This document shows positions 27,343 to 36,315 of a stretch of DNA of 64,000 bases, in pieces (the stretch's first letter is position 1; the number at the start of each line of letters is the position of its first letter). The DNA lies in NCBI RefSeq assembly GCF_010726085.1, contig NZ_AP022560.1:1178001-1242000 (forward strand), read 5' to 3'. A model generated the notes under the pieces. That model worked only from the letters and a program-made list of their open reading frames with translations. It did no database searches and was not told the origin of the DNA. Made by a program: the position numbers and the translations under genes. The DNA is from Mycolicibacterium moriokaense (GTDB lineage: Bacteria > Actinomycetota > Actinomycetes > Mycobacteriales > Mycobacteriaceae).

Positions 27343-28775
27343 GAGCTTGTCAAGATTTCTGTGTAGGTGGCTGGTTTACAGGTAGGGGTTGATTCGTTCG
27401 GGGTAGGTCAGGGCCAGTGCGCCTAGTGCTTGTTTCCAGCCGTTGGTGCGTGCTCCCTCGACGAGGCGCTTGGTGCGTGAGCGGTCTCCGGTCTTGAGTG
27501 GGTCGTCGTAGAACTTCTGGCGTTCTCGAGCGCGTTTGTCCTCGATGTTGCAGATCGCCAGCCACAGCAGCTTGACCGCGGCCTGATCACTGGGAAAGTG
27601 TCCGCGGTTCTTGATGATCTTGCGTAACTGGTAGTTCAGCGATTCGATCGCGTTGGTGGTGTAGATGATTCGCCGCAGATCTGGCGGGAACGCCAAGAAC
27701 GGGATGAACCGCTCCCAGGCATTACGCCAGGCGATCACTGTCGTCGGATTCGACTGTCCCAGAGCCGAATTAGCGAACTCCTCGAACGCCTCGGCTGCCG
27801 CGTCGGCGGTGGGAGCGGTGTAGATGGTCTTCAGTGCCGCCGCGATCTCCTTGCGCTTTCCGTAGGAGACAAACCGCATGGAATTGCGGATCAGATGCAC
27901 CACGCAGGTCTGCACAGTGGCCTGCGGCCACGTCGCCTCGACAGCCTCGGCGAACCCATTCAACCCGTCGGTGCACACGATCAGGATGTCCTTGACCCCA
28001 CGATTGGCCAGCTCGGCACAGACCCCGGCCCAGAACTTCGCGCCTTCGTTGGCCGTCACCCAGATCCCCAGCACGTGGCGGATGCCATCGAGATCGACAC
28101 CCACGGCGATGTGGGCGGCGCGGTTCTTGACCTGGTGACCGTCACGGATCTTGATCACCAGCGCGTCGAGATAGACGATCGGATAGAGCTCCTCCAGCGG
28201 CCGTTTCTGCCACTGAATGACCTCCTCGAGCACTGCATCGGTGATCTTGGAGACCGTCTCGTGGGAAAGCTCGGTGCCGATCGTGGTGGCCAGATGATGC
28301 TGAATATCGCGGATCGTCATCCCGCCGGCGTAAAGCGAGATGATCATGTCGTCCAGACCGCCCAGGCGCCGTGCCCCCTTAGGGACCAGCGTCGGGTGAA
28401 GCTCCGTCGCGATCGCGCGGGATCGCTAACCCGACGTCACCGACCTCGCTGGCCACGGTCTTAGGTGTGAACCCGTTACGAGCATTGGGTAGTTCACGCC
28501 CGACCGGATCACCCTTCTCATAACCCAGGTGGTCAGTGAGCTCAGCGGCCAACCCGCGCTCCAGAACGGCTTTGACCATCTCGGGCAGAAACCCGCCCTC
28601 ACCGGTCAACTGCAACTGACCGGCATCGATCTTGGCTAACACATCATCCAACACACCCGCAGACTTCAACGCCTCCATGGCATCAGCGCCCGACATCGGC
28701 TCGTCAGTGGTCACATCCATCGATACTGCTCCAATTCATCAGGAGCCACAGCTACACAAAACATCTGACACGCCC
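27343..28775 (-). mobile_element. IS256-like insertion sequence
   Basis: About 1,433 bp. The ends form imperfect inverted repeats: left GAGCTTGTCAAGATTTCTGT (27343-27362) and, read inward from the right, GGGCGTGTCAGATGTTTTGT (28775-28756). Both continue GTAG after a shared TGTGTAG core. It carries an IS256-family transposase on the minus strand. It splits a DUF222 gene. No 8-9 bp target duplication was found; only CGAT is shared by the flanks, and about 20 nt of the host gene is missing at the right junction, so a deletion followed or accompanied insertion. Exact ends are estimates within a few bases. Confidence 0.85.
27376..28720 (-). pseudogene. IS256-family transposase, frameshifted
   Basis: Two frames together make one transposase. 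The N-terminal frame (28720-28379, 113 aa) has [20 protein letters not shown] and AAELTDHLGYEKGD, ending ...IPRDRDGASPDAGP. The C-terminal frame (28347-27376, 323 aa) has the DDE core: Asp in IVYLDALVIKIRDG, Asp in VCTDGLNGF and Glu in TTNAIESLNYQLRK. The C-terminal frame is open back through LVPKGARRLGGLDDM, showing a net +1/-2 shift near 28395-28410. It is probably inactivated by small deletions. The stop context CCC-TAA-G could allow a +1 slip, but this would drop conserved residues. Confidence 0.85.
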
Positions 28776-29156
28776 GATCGGGCCTACGCACCCCTCGAAT
28801 CTGGCCTGTCTGTGTCGAAAACATCACCACCTCAAGACGTTTTGGGCTGGTGACTGGGAACTGAAACTGCTGCCCGACGGTGTGGCGGTGTGGACGTCGC
28901 CGACCGGCCGAACATATAAGACGTATTCGGGATGTCGAAGTTACTTTCCCGATGGGACACAAATACCGGCGACCTGCCGCCGGCGTCGTCAACGCAACCA
29001 CCAACCGCCGACCGGGGTGTGATGATGCCCCGACGCCGACGCACCCGTTCCCAGGACCGCGCCGCCTACATCAAAGCCGAACGCGAACGCAACAAGATCG
29101 CACACAGCCGGTACCAAGCTGTCTCACCAGACGACCCCGACCCACCGCCGTTCTAG
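28776..29156 (+). pseudogene. DUF222-family gene, 3' remnant
   Basis: Directly after the IS the HNH tail resumes: [20 protein letters not shown] near 28781-28840, then [14 protein letters not shown] and the Thr/Tyr-rich [15 protein letters not shown]. At about 28955 the frame shifts by one base. The true C-terminus continues in the other frame ([10 protein letters not shown] ... MMPRRRRTRSQDRAAYIKAE) and stops at 29154-29156. So besides the IS, the remnant carries an independent frameshift and is decaying. The stop overlaps the convergent aminotransferase by 4 nt. Confidence 0.82.
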
Positions 29157-30310
29157 GTGATCCAGTCGCCGATGCGGCGTACGGCCTCCTCGATATCGTG
29201 CGACGGTCCTGCGAAGGAAAGTCGGACGAACGAACCGCCGCTCACCGTGTCGAAGTCGATACCCGGCGCGATTGCAACACCGGTGTCGGCCAGCAGCTTT
29301 GAGCAGAACGACAACGAATCGGTCGTCAGGTGCGATACGTCGGCGTACACGTAGAACGCGCCGTCCGTAGGCGCCAGCTTTTCGATGCCGATTCGCGGAA
29401 GACCATCCAGCAGCAGTTGCCGGTTACCTACGTACTGGTGCAACAGTGCATCGGCCTCCGCGACGGACTCCGGTGCGAATGCGGCGATCGCGGCCATCTG
29501 CGACAGCGTCGGCGGGCAGATGGTGAAGTTACTTGTCAGGCGGGCGACAGCGTCCTGCAGTTCCTGCGGTACCAGCAGCCACCCCAGCCGCCAGCCCGTC
29601 ATCGCGAAATACTTCGAAAAGCTGTTCACCACAACCGATTCTCGCGACGTCTCCCACGCGCAACTGGTCGCAGGCGCTCCCTCGTACACCAAGCCGTGGT
29701 ACACCTCGTCGCTGATCAACCGCACACCCGACGACTCGCACCACGACGCGATCGCAGCGAGTTCGTAGGGTGGGATCACCGTGCCCGTCGGGTTGGCAGG
29801 GCTTGCGACGACGACTCCCTGCACCGGCGGATCAATTTCGGCGAGCATCTCGACCGTCGGCTGGAACCGAGTCTGCGGTCCGCACGGGATCTCCACGACC
29901 TCGCATCCCAGCGCCGTAAGAATATTGCGGTAGCAGGGATAACCCGGGCGCGCGATCGCCACCCGATCGCCGGCATCGAAGCAGGCAAGAAACGTCAACA
30001 GGAACCCACCGCTCGAACCTGTCGTGATCACGACGTCTTGCGGATCCACCGCCAGCGCGTGTCGACTCCGATACGACTCGGCAATCGTGGCCCGCAACTC
30101 CGGAATGCCGAGCGACACGGAATAGCCGAGCACGGTTCCTTCCAGCGCCGCCCTCGCCGCCGCACGCACCGCCTGCGGAGCCCCCGCACTCGGCTGGCCA
30201 GCCGACAGATTGACCAGATCCCCGTGACTGCGCTGACGCTCCGTCGCCGCCAACCACACATCCATCACATAGAACGGCGGGATGCCCGCACGCAACGCGA
30301 CGCCGCTCAT
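29153..30310 (-). CDS. PLP-dependent class I/II aminotransferase (AspB-like)
   Basis: 385 aa. The PLP Lys is in SFSKYFAMTGWRLGW near 230. The phosphate-binding GSSGGFLLTF loop is near 97. NPTGTVIP near 173 and the Arg in GSFVRLSFAG near 368 bind substrate and cofactor. It fits the aspartate/aromatic aminotransferase fold type I and the position of Rv3565 (aspB). The amino donor is not determinable. ATG at 30308-30310 shares one base with the stop (TGA) of the upstream orphan gene, so the two are translationally coupled. It lies on the strand of the KstR2 module but is separated from it by a plus-strand hydrolase. Confidence 0.88.
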   Translation of the reverse strand: MSGVALRAGIPPFYVMDVWLAATERQRSHGDLVNLSAGQPSAGAPQAVRAAARAALEGTVLGYSVSLGIPELRATIAESYRSRHALAVDPQDVVITTGSSGGFLLTFLACFDAGDRVAIARPGYPCYRNILTALGCEVVEIPCGPQTRFQPTVEMLAEIDPPVQGVVVASPANPTGTVIPPYELAAIASWCESSGVRLISDEVYHGLVYEGAPATSCAWETSRESVVVNSFSKYFAMTGWRLGWLLVPQELQDAVARLTSNFTICPPTLSQMAAIAAFAPESVAEADALLHQYVGNRQLLLDGLPRIGIEKLAPTDGAFYVYADVSHLTTDSLSFCSKLLADTGVAIAPGIDFDTVSGGSFVRLSFAGPSHDIEEAVRRIGDWIT

Positions 30311-30849
30311 CACACACCGACCGGTAGCTGATCGAGATCGTGGAAGAACGGATGCACGTCGGCGTAGTAGTACGGCTTGAGGGCGCCCTGTATGCCGGTC
30401 CAGTCAGGCTCCCACGCCACCAACGCGTCGAGATCCTTCCGCGCAATCACCACAGGTGGTTTGCAGTTGTCATATTGGCCGATGACCCTTGTGGTCTCGG
30501 CGTTTTCCGGGGTTGATCGCCACACGTCATGGAGCACCATCGTCGTCCGGACATGTCCGCCGACGACCGAGTCGAACTGCCCCTGCCACGCCGCGACCGC
30601 GACGAAATGCAGGAACGTGGCCCACGTCTTCCCCAACCGCGTCAACAGGATCGCGGGCGCGATGTAACTCGACGTGCACGACGTGTTGATGTAGCCGTAG
30701 TCCGTGCCTGCCGACTCCTCCAGCTTCGTTGCGGTGTCCGGCTGGCGTGCGGCCAGCGTTTCGTCGATACCGGCCGCGCTCAGAATCGTCTTCCACGGCT
30801 CGTCGCAGGCGGGCAGTCCCAGGTTCTCATCCAAGACGAAGCTCAGCAT
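30310..30849 (-). CDS. Hypothetical protein coupled to the aminotransferase gene
   Basis: 179 aa from ATG at 30847-30849; the longer frame to 31887 lies across the plus-strand hydrolase and fadE33 and is rejected. It starts MLSFVLDENLGLPACDEPWK. Several aromatic- and Trp-rich segments follow (TWATFLHFVAVAAWQGQFD, WEPDWTGIQGALKPYYYADV). No signal peptide, transmembrane span or known motif is seen. Its TGA overlaps the aminotransferase ATG by one base, so the products are likely made together and may act together. I do not recognise the family. Confidence 0.7.
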   Translation of the reverse strand: MLSFVLDENLGLPACDEPWKTILSAAGIDETLAARQPDTATKLEESAGTDYGYINTSCTSSYIAPAILLTRLGKTWATFLHFVAVAAWQGQFDSVVGGHVRTTMVLHDVWRSTPENAETTRVIGQYDNCKPPVVIARKDLDALVAWEPDWTGIQGALKPYYYADVHPFFHDLDQLPVGV

Positions 30850-30909
30850 TGCGGCGAGCCTACGTCGGAACTGGGACGGCCGCGGCCACTTACCTGCCAG
30901 AATCCTCGA

Positions 30910-31722
30910 ATGGACGGTTCGTGGGAATCGCGTGTGGTCAGCGTTGCGGGCATCCGCAGCCCGGTGCGGATCGGCGGCCCCGAATCGGGCGAGCCCGTCC
31001 TCTTCGTCCACGGCAACAACGCCGGCGCCGACTGGGGTCCATTGATGACTCCGGTCGCCGAGTTCGCCCGCGTCATCGCGCCCGAACTCCCGGGGTTCGG
31101 CAGCGCCGACAAACCCGCCGAATGGGGCTACACCGTCGCGCATTACGCCACGCACCTCGACGGTGTGCTCAGCCAGCTCGAGACGCGGCCGGTGCACCTC
31201 GTGGCGCACGACTTCGGCGGGCCCTTTGCGCTCGCATGGGCGGCCGACCACCTCGACCGGACCGCCAGCATCACCCTGATCAACACTCCGCGACGCATCA
31301 ACCACACCGCCGCGAAGATCTGGCGCACCCCGATCCTCGGCGAGCTCTCCGCGCTCACCGCCAACGTCCCGCTGACCCGGGCGCTGCTGAAACGTTCCGA
31401 TCCCGGGCTGCCCGACGAGCACCGGGATCGGATCGTCGAACACGTTTTGGTTCCAGGCACCGAACGCGCCGTCATCGAGCTGTATCGCGCCACCGGCGAG
31501 CACGCGATCGAGGTCTACGTCGACCGCCTCGCGGAGTTCACCGGCGACGTGCTGATCATCTGGGGCGACAGTGACGCCTACATCGCGCCGGAACAGGCCG
31601 ATGAACAACGCCAGATCTTCCGCAATGCACGCGTGGAAGTCGTTGTGGGCGTGGGCCATTGGCCGTGGTTGGAGCAACCCGACGTGGTGGTCGGCCACCT
31701 GACCAACTTCCTGCGCCGCTAG
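30910..31722 (+). CDS. Alpha/beta hydrolase, haloalkane dehalogenase/epoxide hydrolase type
   Basis: 270 aa from ATG 30910. The nucleophile elbow is AHDFGGPFAL near residue 99: an Asp, not a Ser, as in haloalkane dehalogenases and epoxide hydrolases. FVHGNNAGADWGPL near 33 is the oxyanion region, with Asn and Trp suitably placed. The acid is in IIWGDSDAYIAPEQ and the base His in VGVGHWPWLEQP near 250. The substrate is unknown. It is the only plus-strand gene in a run of minus-strand genes and converges on fadE33 with a 4-nt overlap, so it may have been inserted here. Confidence 0.83.
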   Translation: MDGSWESRVVSVAGIRSPVRIGGPESGEPVLFVHGNNAGADWGPLMTPVAEFARVIAPELPGFGSADKPAEWGYTVAHYATHLDGVLSQLETRPVHLVAHDFGGPFALAWAADHLDRTASITLINTPRRINHTAAKIWRTPILGELSALTANVPLTRALLKRSDPGLPDEHRDRIVEHVLVPGTERAVIELYRATGEHAIEVYVDRLAEFTGDVLIIWGDSDAYIAPEQADEQRQIFRNARVEVVVGVGHWPWLEQPDVVVGHLTNFLRR

Positions 31723-32660
31723 AGCACTTCCGACTCGAGCCGACGCAGATGTTCGCGCGGCGGCCCGAGCAGCTGCGCGCTGCCGTGCGCGCGTTTGAAA
31801 TAGAGCTGGATGTCGTGCTCCCAGGTGATCGCGATACCACCGTGCATCTGCACCGCCTCGGCGGCGACCTTCGAGAACGCCTCGCACGCCGTGAAGCGTG
31901 CCAGCGCAGCCGACGTCGCCGAGGGTTCGGCGATGGCGTCGTTGACCACCGCACGCGCCGACTGCACCGCGACGTACAGATCGGCCATCCGATGCTTGAG
32001 CGCCTGGAAGCTACCGACCGGGCGACCGAACTGCACCCTCTCCTTTGTGTACGCCACAGTGAGATCGAGGCACCGCGTTGCCGCCCCGATCTGCTCGGCG
32101 GCCAACAGGATCGCGGCCGTGTCGGCGATGCCAGGGTCGGCACCGATATCCGTGCCCTCCTGCGGCTCGACGCGCGCGAGCCGACGCGTGAGGTCCATGG
32201 TGTCGACGCGATGTGCGGCGAACTGTGGCAGCCGCTTGAGCCGCTGACCGTCGGCGGCGATCGCGATATCGGCGACGTCGCCGTTGATCACGAAGTCCCG
32301 GTCGAAGACAACGGTGCCGATCTTGGTGCCCGCCGCCAGCTCCTCGAGAGCCTCGGCGTCCGGCTCGTCTGCCGCAAGCAGCGCCAGCTCGGCGAGCGTC
32401 GTACCGAGCAGTGGCGTCGGCACCAACGCTTTACCGAGCTCTTCTAGGACGACGGCCGCGTCGGCGAGCTCACCGCCGGCTCCGCCCAGCTCCTCGGGTA
32501 CGACGAGTGCGGCGGCACCCACCTGCTCGCACAACAAGTTCCACAGCGATTCGTCGTAGCCCCGTTCGGATTCCATCGCCGAGCGCACCGCGGCGGGAGG
32601 TGCATGCTTCTCGACCAGCGCGGCGACCGTGCTCCGCAGCAGTTCCCGTTCTTCGCTCAC
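31719..32660 (-). CDS. fadE33: Acyl-CoA dehydrogenase FadE33 (steroid ring C/D degradation)
   Basis: 313 aa, short for an ACAD and lacking part of the usual middle domain. GTG start at 32658-32660 overlaps the fadE32 stop by 2 bases of TGA. VPEELGGAGGELADAAV near 62, YTKERVQFGRPVGSFQALKH near 220 and HGGIAITWEHDIQLYFKRA near 280 define the fold. Family knowledge: FadE31 forms alpha2beta2 complexes with FadE32 and FadE33, acting late in HIP (ring C/D) degradation. Length and order match Rv3564. Part of the minus-strand fadD3-fadE31-fadE32-fadE33 operon. Confidence 0.9.
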   Translation of the reverse strand: MSEERELLRSTVAALVEKHAPPAAVRSAMESERGYDESLWNLLCEQVGAAALVVPEELGGAGGELADAAVVLEELGKALVPTPLLGTTLAELALLAADEPDAEALEELAAGTKIGTVVFDRDFVINGDVADIAIAADGQRLKRLPQFAAHRVDTMDLTRRLARVEPQEGTDIGADPGIADTAAILLAAEQIGAATRCLDLTVAYTKERVQFGRPVGSFQALKHRMADLYVAVQSARAVVNDAIAEPSATSAALARFTACEAFSKVAAEAVQMHGGIAITWEHDIQLYFKRAHGSAQLLGPPREHLRRLESEVL

Positions 32661-33610
32661 AATGCCTCCAGAAGCCGTCGCCGATGAAGCGCCGGATCGC
32701 CCCACGCCGAGCGCAACGCCTGCACCCGCAACAACCACAGCGACATGTCGTGCTCTTGTGTGAAACCGATGGCACCGTGTGTCTGCAGCGCCGACCGCGC
32801 CGCCAGCAGCGCGGCGTCGGACGCGGCCACCTTCGCGGCGCTGACGTCCCTGGCGGTATCGGTCGACTCGTCGGCCACCGCCAGCGCCGCCCCGTACACG
32901 AGCGGTCGGGCGAGCTCGAGCGCGATGTGCACGTCGGCAAGCTTGTGCTTGATCGCCTGATACGTGCCGATCACCTTGCCGAACTGGCTGCGCTGCTTGG
33001 CGTACTCGACCGACATGTCGAGCAGCGTCTGACCCAGGCCGACCAGTTGGGCCGACGTCGCCAGCACACCGAACTCGTATGCGCGCGCCACGTCGGCGGC
33101 GCGGCCCGCGCCGGAAGCGTTGACGTCGAACAGTTTCCGGCTGGGATCGACCGACTCCACCGGCGCGGCCGCAGCGCCGTCACGGACCTCGCCGTTGTCG
33201 GTCACCAGGATGAGTCCGGCTGTATCGGCGTCGACCGCGCGCGGTACCTGTGGAGGCATCGAGGCGGTCGCGATCAACTCGCCCGACGCCAGTCCCGCGC
33301 TGCGCTCGTCGTCGGCCAGCAGAACCGGTGCCACCGCGATGGATTCGGTCACCGGGCCAGGGACGCACCACCGGCCCAGCCGCTCCGCGGCCACCACCAG
33401 ATCGACGGGATGTGCCTCGATCCCGTCGTATTTCTCGGGAACGGCCAGTGCGGTCACGCCGAGGTCGGCAAGCTGCGCCCACACCTTGCGGCCGGGTGCG
33501 GTGTCGCCGGCGGCCCACGCCCGAATCGCCGCGGGTAGGTCGGCCGCTCCGAGCGCGGCATCGATGCTAGCCGCGAAATCGCGCTGCTGTTCGTCAAGTT
33601 CGAAATACAT
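32657..33610 (-). CDS. fadE32: Acyl-CoA dehydrogenase FadE32 (steroid ring C/D degradation)
   Basis: 317 aa from ATG at 33608-33610 (MYFELDEQQRDFAAS). It is short like FadE33: AVPEKYDGIEAHPVDLVVAAE near 55, YAKQRSQFGKVIGTYQAIKH near 212 and HGAIGFTQEHDMSLWLLR near 272. Family knowledge pairs it with FadE31 as a heteromeric dehydrogenase in the KstR2 pathway. Gene order matches Rv3563. The stop overlaps the GTG of fadE33, and the start is 4 nt after the fadE31 stop, so synthesis is probably coupled. Confidence 0.9.
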   Translation of the reverse strand: MYFELDEQQRDFAASIDAALGAADLPAAIRAWAAGDTAPGRKVWAQLADLGVTALAVPEKYDGIEAHPVDLVVAAERLGRWCVPGPVTESIAVAPVLLADDERSAGLASGELIATASMPPQVPRAVDADTAGLILVTDNGEVRDGAAAAPVESVDPSRKLFDVNASGAGRAADVARAYEFGVLATSAQLVGLGQTLLDMSVEYAKQRSQFGKVIGTYQAIKHKLADVHIALELARPLVYGAALAVADESTDTARDVSAAKVAASDAALLAARSALQTHGAIGFTQEHDMSLWLLRVQALRSAWGDPALHRRRLLEAL

Positions 33611-33614
33611 GTGT

Positions 33615-34739
33615 CTACTTCCGCGGCAGGCCCAATAGGCGCTCGGCGATGATATTGCGCTGAATTTCGTTGGTGCCTGCGTAGATCGGGCCACCCAGTG
33701 CGAACAGCAGGCCGTCCGTCCACGAGTCGACGACTTCGGCATCCGGTCCGCGCATGTCGAGTGCGGTCTGGTGGATGGCCACGTCGAGCTCCGACCAGAA
33801 CACCTTGGTCACCGACGATTCGGCGCCCAGCTCACCGCCCGCGCTCACCCTGGTCACCGTGCCGAACGTGTGCAGACGATACGCCTGCGCCTTGATCCAG
33901 GCATCGGCGACCCGGTCGGCGTAGACGGGATCGGGGTTGGCTTTCCATTGCGCGACAAGGCGTTCAGCGGGCGCGAGGAATCGTGCCGGGCTGCGCAGGG
34001 ACATACCGCGTTCATTGCTCGACGTGCTCATCGCGGCGCGCCAGCCCTCGTGCACCTCGCCGATCACGTCGTTGTCGGGGACGAACACGTCGTCGAGGAA
34101 GATCTCCCCGAACCCGGTGTCACCACCCAGCTGCGCGATCGGGCGGACCGTCACGCCGTCCGCCTTGAGGTCGAACATGAAGTACGTGAGACCACGGTGG
34201 CGCTCAGCCTCGGGATCCGAACGGAAAAGCCCGAATGCCCGCTCGCCGAACGGCGCCCGCGAACTCCAGATCTTCTGGCCGTTGAGCAGCCAGCCGCCCT
34301 CGGTCTTGGTCGCGGTGGACCGCAGCGACGCCAGGTCGCTGCCGGACTCCGGTTCCGACCACGCCTGCGCCCAGATCTCCTCGCCGCTGGCCATTTTCGG
34401 CAGCACCCGGTCGAGCTGCTCCTCGGTGCCGTGCGCGAACAGCGTCGGCGCGAGCATCGACGTGCCGTTGGCACTCGCCCGTCCGGGGGCGCCCGCGCGG
34501 AAGTACTCCTCCTCGAAGACGACCCACTGCAACAGCGATGCGTCGCGGCCACCGTACCTCTCCGGCCACGTGATCACCGACAGGCCCGCGTCGAAAAGCA
34601 CCTTGTCCCAACGGCGGTGCTGTTCAAACCCCTCGGCGGTGTCATAGGACTTCGTCGGGAAGGAGTCCTTGTTGGCCGCCAGGAATTCGCGCACCTCGGC
34701 CTGGAACGCCAGCGTGTCGTCGTCGAAGTTCAGATCCAT
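33615..34739 (-). CDS. fadE31: Acyl-CoA dehydrogenase FadE31 (steroid ring C/D degradation)
   Basis: 374 aa, normal ACAD length. QAWSEPESGSDLASLRSTA near 122 and GWLLNGQKIWSSRAPFG near 145 form the FAD/substrate region. The C-terminus is LGGPIYAGTNEIQRNIIAERLLGLPR. It is the full-length partner of the shorter FadE32 and FadE33. Position matches Rv3562. The start is 5 nt from the fadD3 stop. Control is from the KstR2 operator ahead of fadD3. Confidence 0.91.
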   Translation of the reverse strand: MDLNFDDDTLAFQAEVREFLAANKDSFPTKSYDTAEGFEQHRRWDKVLFDAGLSVITWPERYGGRDASLLQWVVFEEEYFRAGAPGRASANGTSMLAPTLFAHGTEEQLDRVLPKMASGEEIWAQAWSEPESGSDLASLRSTATKTEGGWLLNGQKIWSSRAPFGERAFGLFRSDPEAERHRGLTYFMFDLKADGVTVRPIAQLGGDTGFGEIFLDDVFVPDNDVIGEVHEGWRAAMSTSSNERGMSLRSPARFLAPAERLVAQWKANPDPVYADRVADAWIKAQAYRLHTFGTVTRVSAGGELGAESSVTKVFWSELDVAIHQTALDMRGPDAEVVDSWTDGLLFALGGPIYAGTNEIQRNIIAERLLGLPRK

Positions 34740-34744
34740 GGAAA

Positions 34745-36268
34745 CTACCGAGTCCTTTCCCGTAGCAGCGGCTTGACCACCTTGCCGCCCGGATTTCGCG
34801 GCAGCACGTCGAGGAACTCCACCGATCGCGGCGCCTTGAAGTTCGCTAAATGCTCACGCGTGTAGGCGATCACCTTCTCCTCGTCCAGCTGTGCGCCGGG
34901 TTTGAGGACTATGAAAGCCTTACCGACCTCGCCGAGGCGTTCGTCGGGCACCCCTATGACGGCCGACTCGGCCACACCGTCGAGCCGGGCCAGGACCTGT
35001 TCGATCTCGGCGGGATAGACGTTGAAGCCGCCACAGATGTACATGTCCTTCAGTCGGTCGGTGATCACCAGGTTGCCGCGTTCGTCCAAGCGGCCGACGT
35101 CGCCGGTGTGCAGCCAGCCCTCAGAGTCGATGGCCGCCGCGGTGGCCTCGGGATCGTCGAGGTAGCCCAGCATGACGTTCGGCCCGCGCAGCAGCACCTC
35201 ACCTTGGTCCCCGATGCGCAGTTCGAAGTCGGCGATCGGACGCCCGCATGTCGTCGCGACGGTGACCGCGTCGTCGTCGGCGCGGCACATCGTGCCGAAC
35301 CCGCTCGCCTCGGTCAGGCCGTACGCGGTCAGCACGATGTCGATGTCGAGCTCGGTCTGCATGCGTTCGATCAGCACCACCGGGACGGTTGCGGCACCGG
35401 TGACGGCGAACCGCAGCGAGGTCAGGTCGTAGTCGCCGCGCTTCGGATGATCCAGCAGCGTCTGGTAGATCGTCGGCGGTCCGGGGAGCACGGTGATCTT
35501 GTGCTCGGCCACCGCGGCCATCGCCTGCTCGGGGTCGAACGTCAGCTGCGGGATCAGCGTCGCGCCGGTCTGCAGGCAGGCCAGGATGCCGGCCTTGTAG
35601 CCGAAGTTATGGAAGAACGGGTTGATGCACAGGTAGCGGTCCGCGCTGGTGAGCTGCCCGCAGGCAGCCCACGCCGCGGGGGCGTCGAGCGACTGGCGAT
35701 GTGCGCACAGCGCGCCCTTGCTGCGGCCGGTGGTGCCGGACGTGAACAGGATGTCGGAGACGTCGTCGGGCGTGACGGCTGCGGCGCGGGCGTCGACGGC
35801 GGCGAGGTCGGTCCCGCGGGCGACGAACTCGTCCCAGGTGCCGTCATCCTTCTCGACCGGAATTCGGATGATGTGCCGCAGGTCGGGCAGCGCGCCGCGG
35901 TCGATCGATGCGGCCTTGTCGACGCCGAGGAACTCGCCGGACGCGAACAGCAGGGGAGCACCGGTGCGGGACAGGATGTCGGCCGCCTCGCTGGCGGTGT
36001 AGCGGGTGTTCAGCGGCACCACCACACCACCGGCGTGGTGCGTGGCCAGGCAGGCGACCACCCAGTGCCAGGTGTTGGGCGACCAGATCGCGACCCGGTC
36101 TCCGGCCTGCACGCCTAGGTCGATCATGGCTGCGGCGGCCCGCCGCACCTCGGCGCGCAACTGGGCATACGTCAGCCGACGATCCTCGGTGACCAGGGCG
36201 TCGTGATCGGAGTATTGGTCGGCAATCCGGTCCAAGACCTGCGGAATCGTCCGCGAGCCGTCCGTCAT
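34745..36268 (-). CDS. fadD3: HIP-CoA ligase FadD3
   Basis: 507 aa adenylate-forming ligase. A3 is LFTSGTTGRSKGALCAH near 171. A5 is YGLTEASGFG near 318. GWLHTGDVGRLDERGNLVITDRLKD near 392 is the A7/A8 hinge. The C-terminal Lys is in PRNPGGKVVKPLLRE near 495. FadD3 activates HIP (the ring C/D propionate left after A/B cleavage) to HIP-CoA, which is the KstR2 ligand. It is first in the minus-strand operon; the 47-bp gap to divergent fadE30 carries the KstR2 site at 36286-36299. Confidence 0.9.
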   Translation of the reverse strand: MTDGSRTIPQVLDRIADQYSDHDALVTEDRRLTYAQLRAEVRRAAAAMIDLGVQAGDRVAIWSPNTWHWVVACLATHHAGGVVVPLNTRYTASEAADILSRTGAPLLFASGEFLGVDKAASIDRGALPDLRHIIRIPVEKDDGTWDEFVARGTDLAAVDARAAAVTPDDVSDILFTSGTTGRSKGALCAHRQSLDAPAAWAACGQLTSADRYLCINPFFHNFGYKAGILACLQTGATLIPQLTFDPEQAMAAVAEHKITVLPGPPTIYQTLLDHPKRGDYDLTSLRFAVTGAATVPVVLIERMQTELDIDIVLTAYGLTEASGFGTMCRADDDAVTVATTCGRPIADFELRIGDQGEVLLRGPNVMLGYLDDPEATAAAIDSEGWLHTGDVGRLDERGNLVITDRLKDMYICGGFNVYPAEIEQVLARLDGVAESAVIGVPDERLGEVGKAFIVLKPGAQLDEEKVIAYTREHLANFKAPRSVEFLDVLPRNPGGKVVKPLLRERTR

Positions 36269-36285
36269 CGATGCTCCTCTAACAA

Positions 36286-36299
36286 AGCAAGTGCTTGGT
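36286..36299. promoter_or_regulatory. KstR2 operator, fadD3-fadE30 divergent promoter
   Basis: AGCAAGTGCTTGGT fits the known KstR2 consensus AnCAAGnnCTTGnT at every defined base. It is centred between the fadD3 start (36268) and the fadE30 start (36316), so one site can repress both operons, including kstR2 itself. Confidence 0.88.
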
Positions 36300-36315
36300 A
36301 GGTTAGCCTACAGGG

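Noticed and set aside
27335..28785. 8-9 bp target-site duplication around the IS
   Set aside because: Flanks share only CGAT at slightly uncertain ends; host reading frames show missing bases, so no duplication can be claimed.
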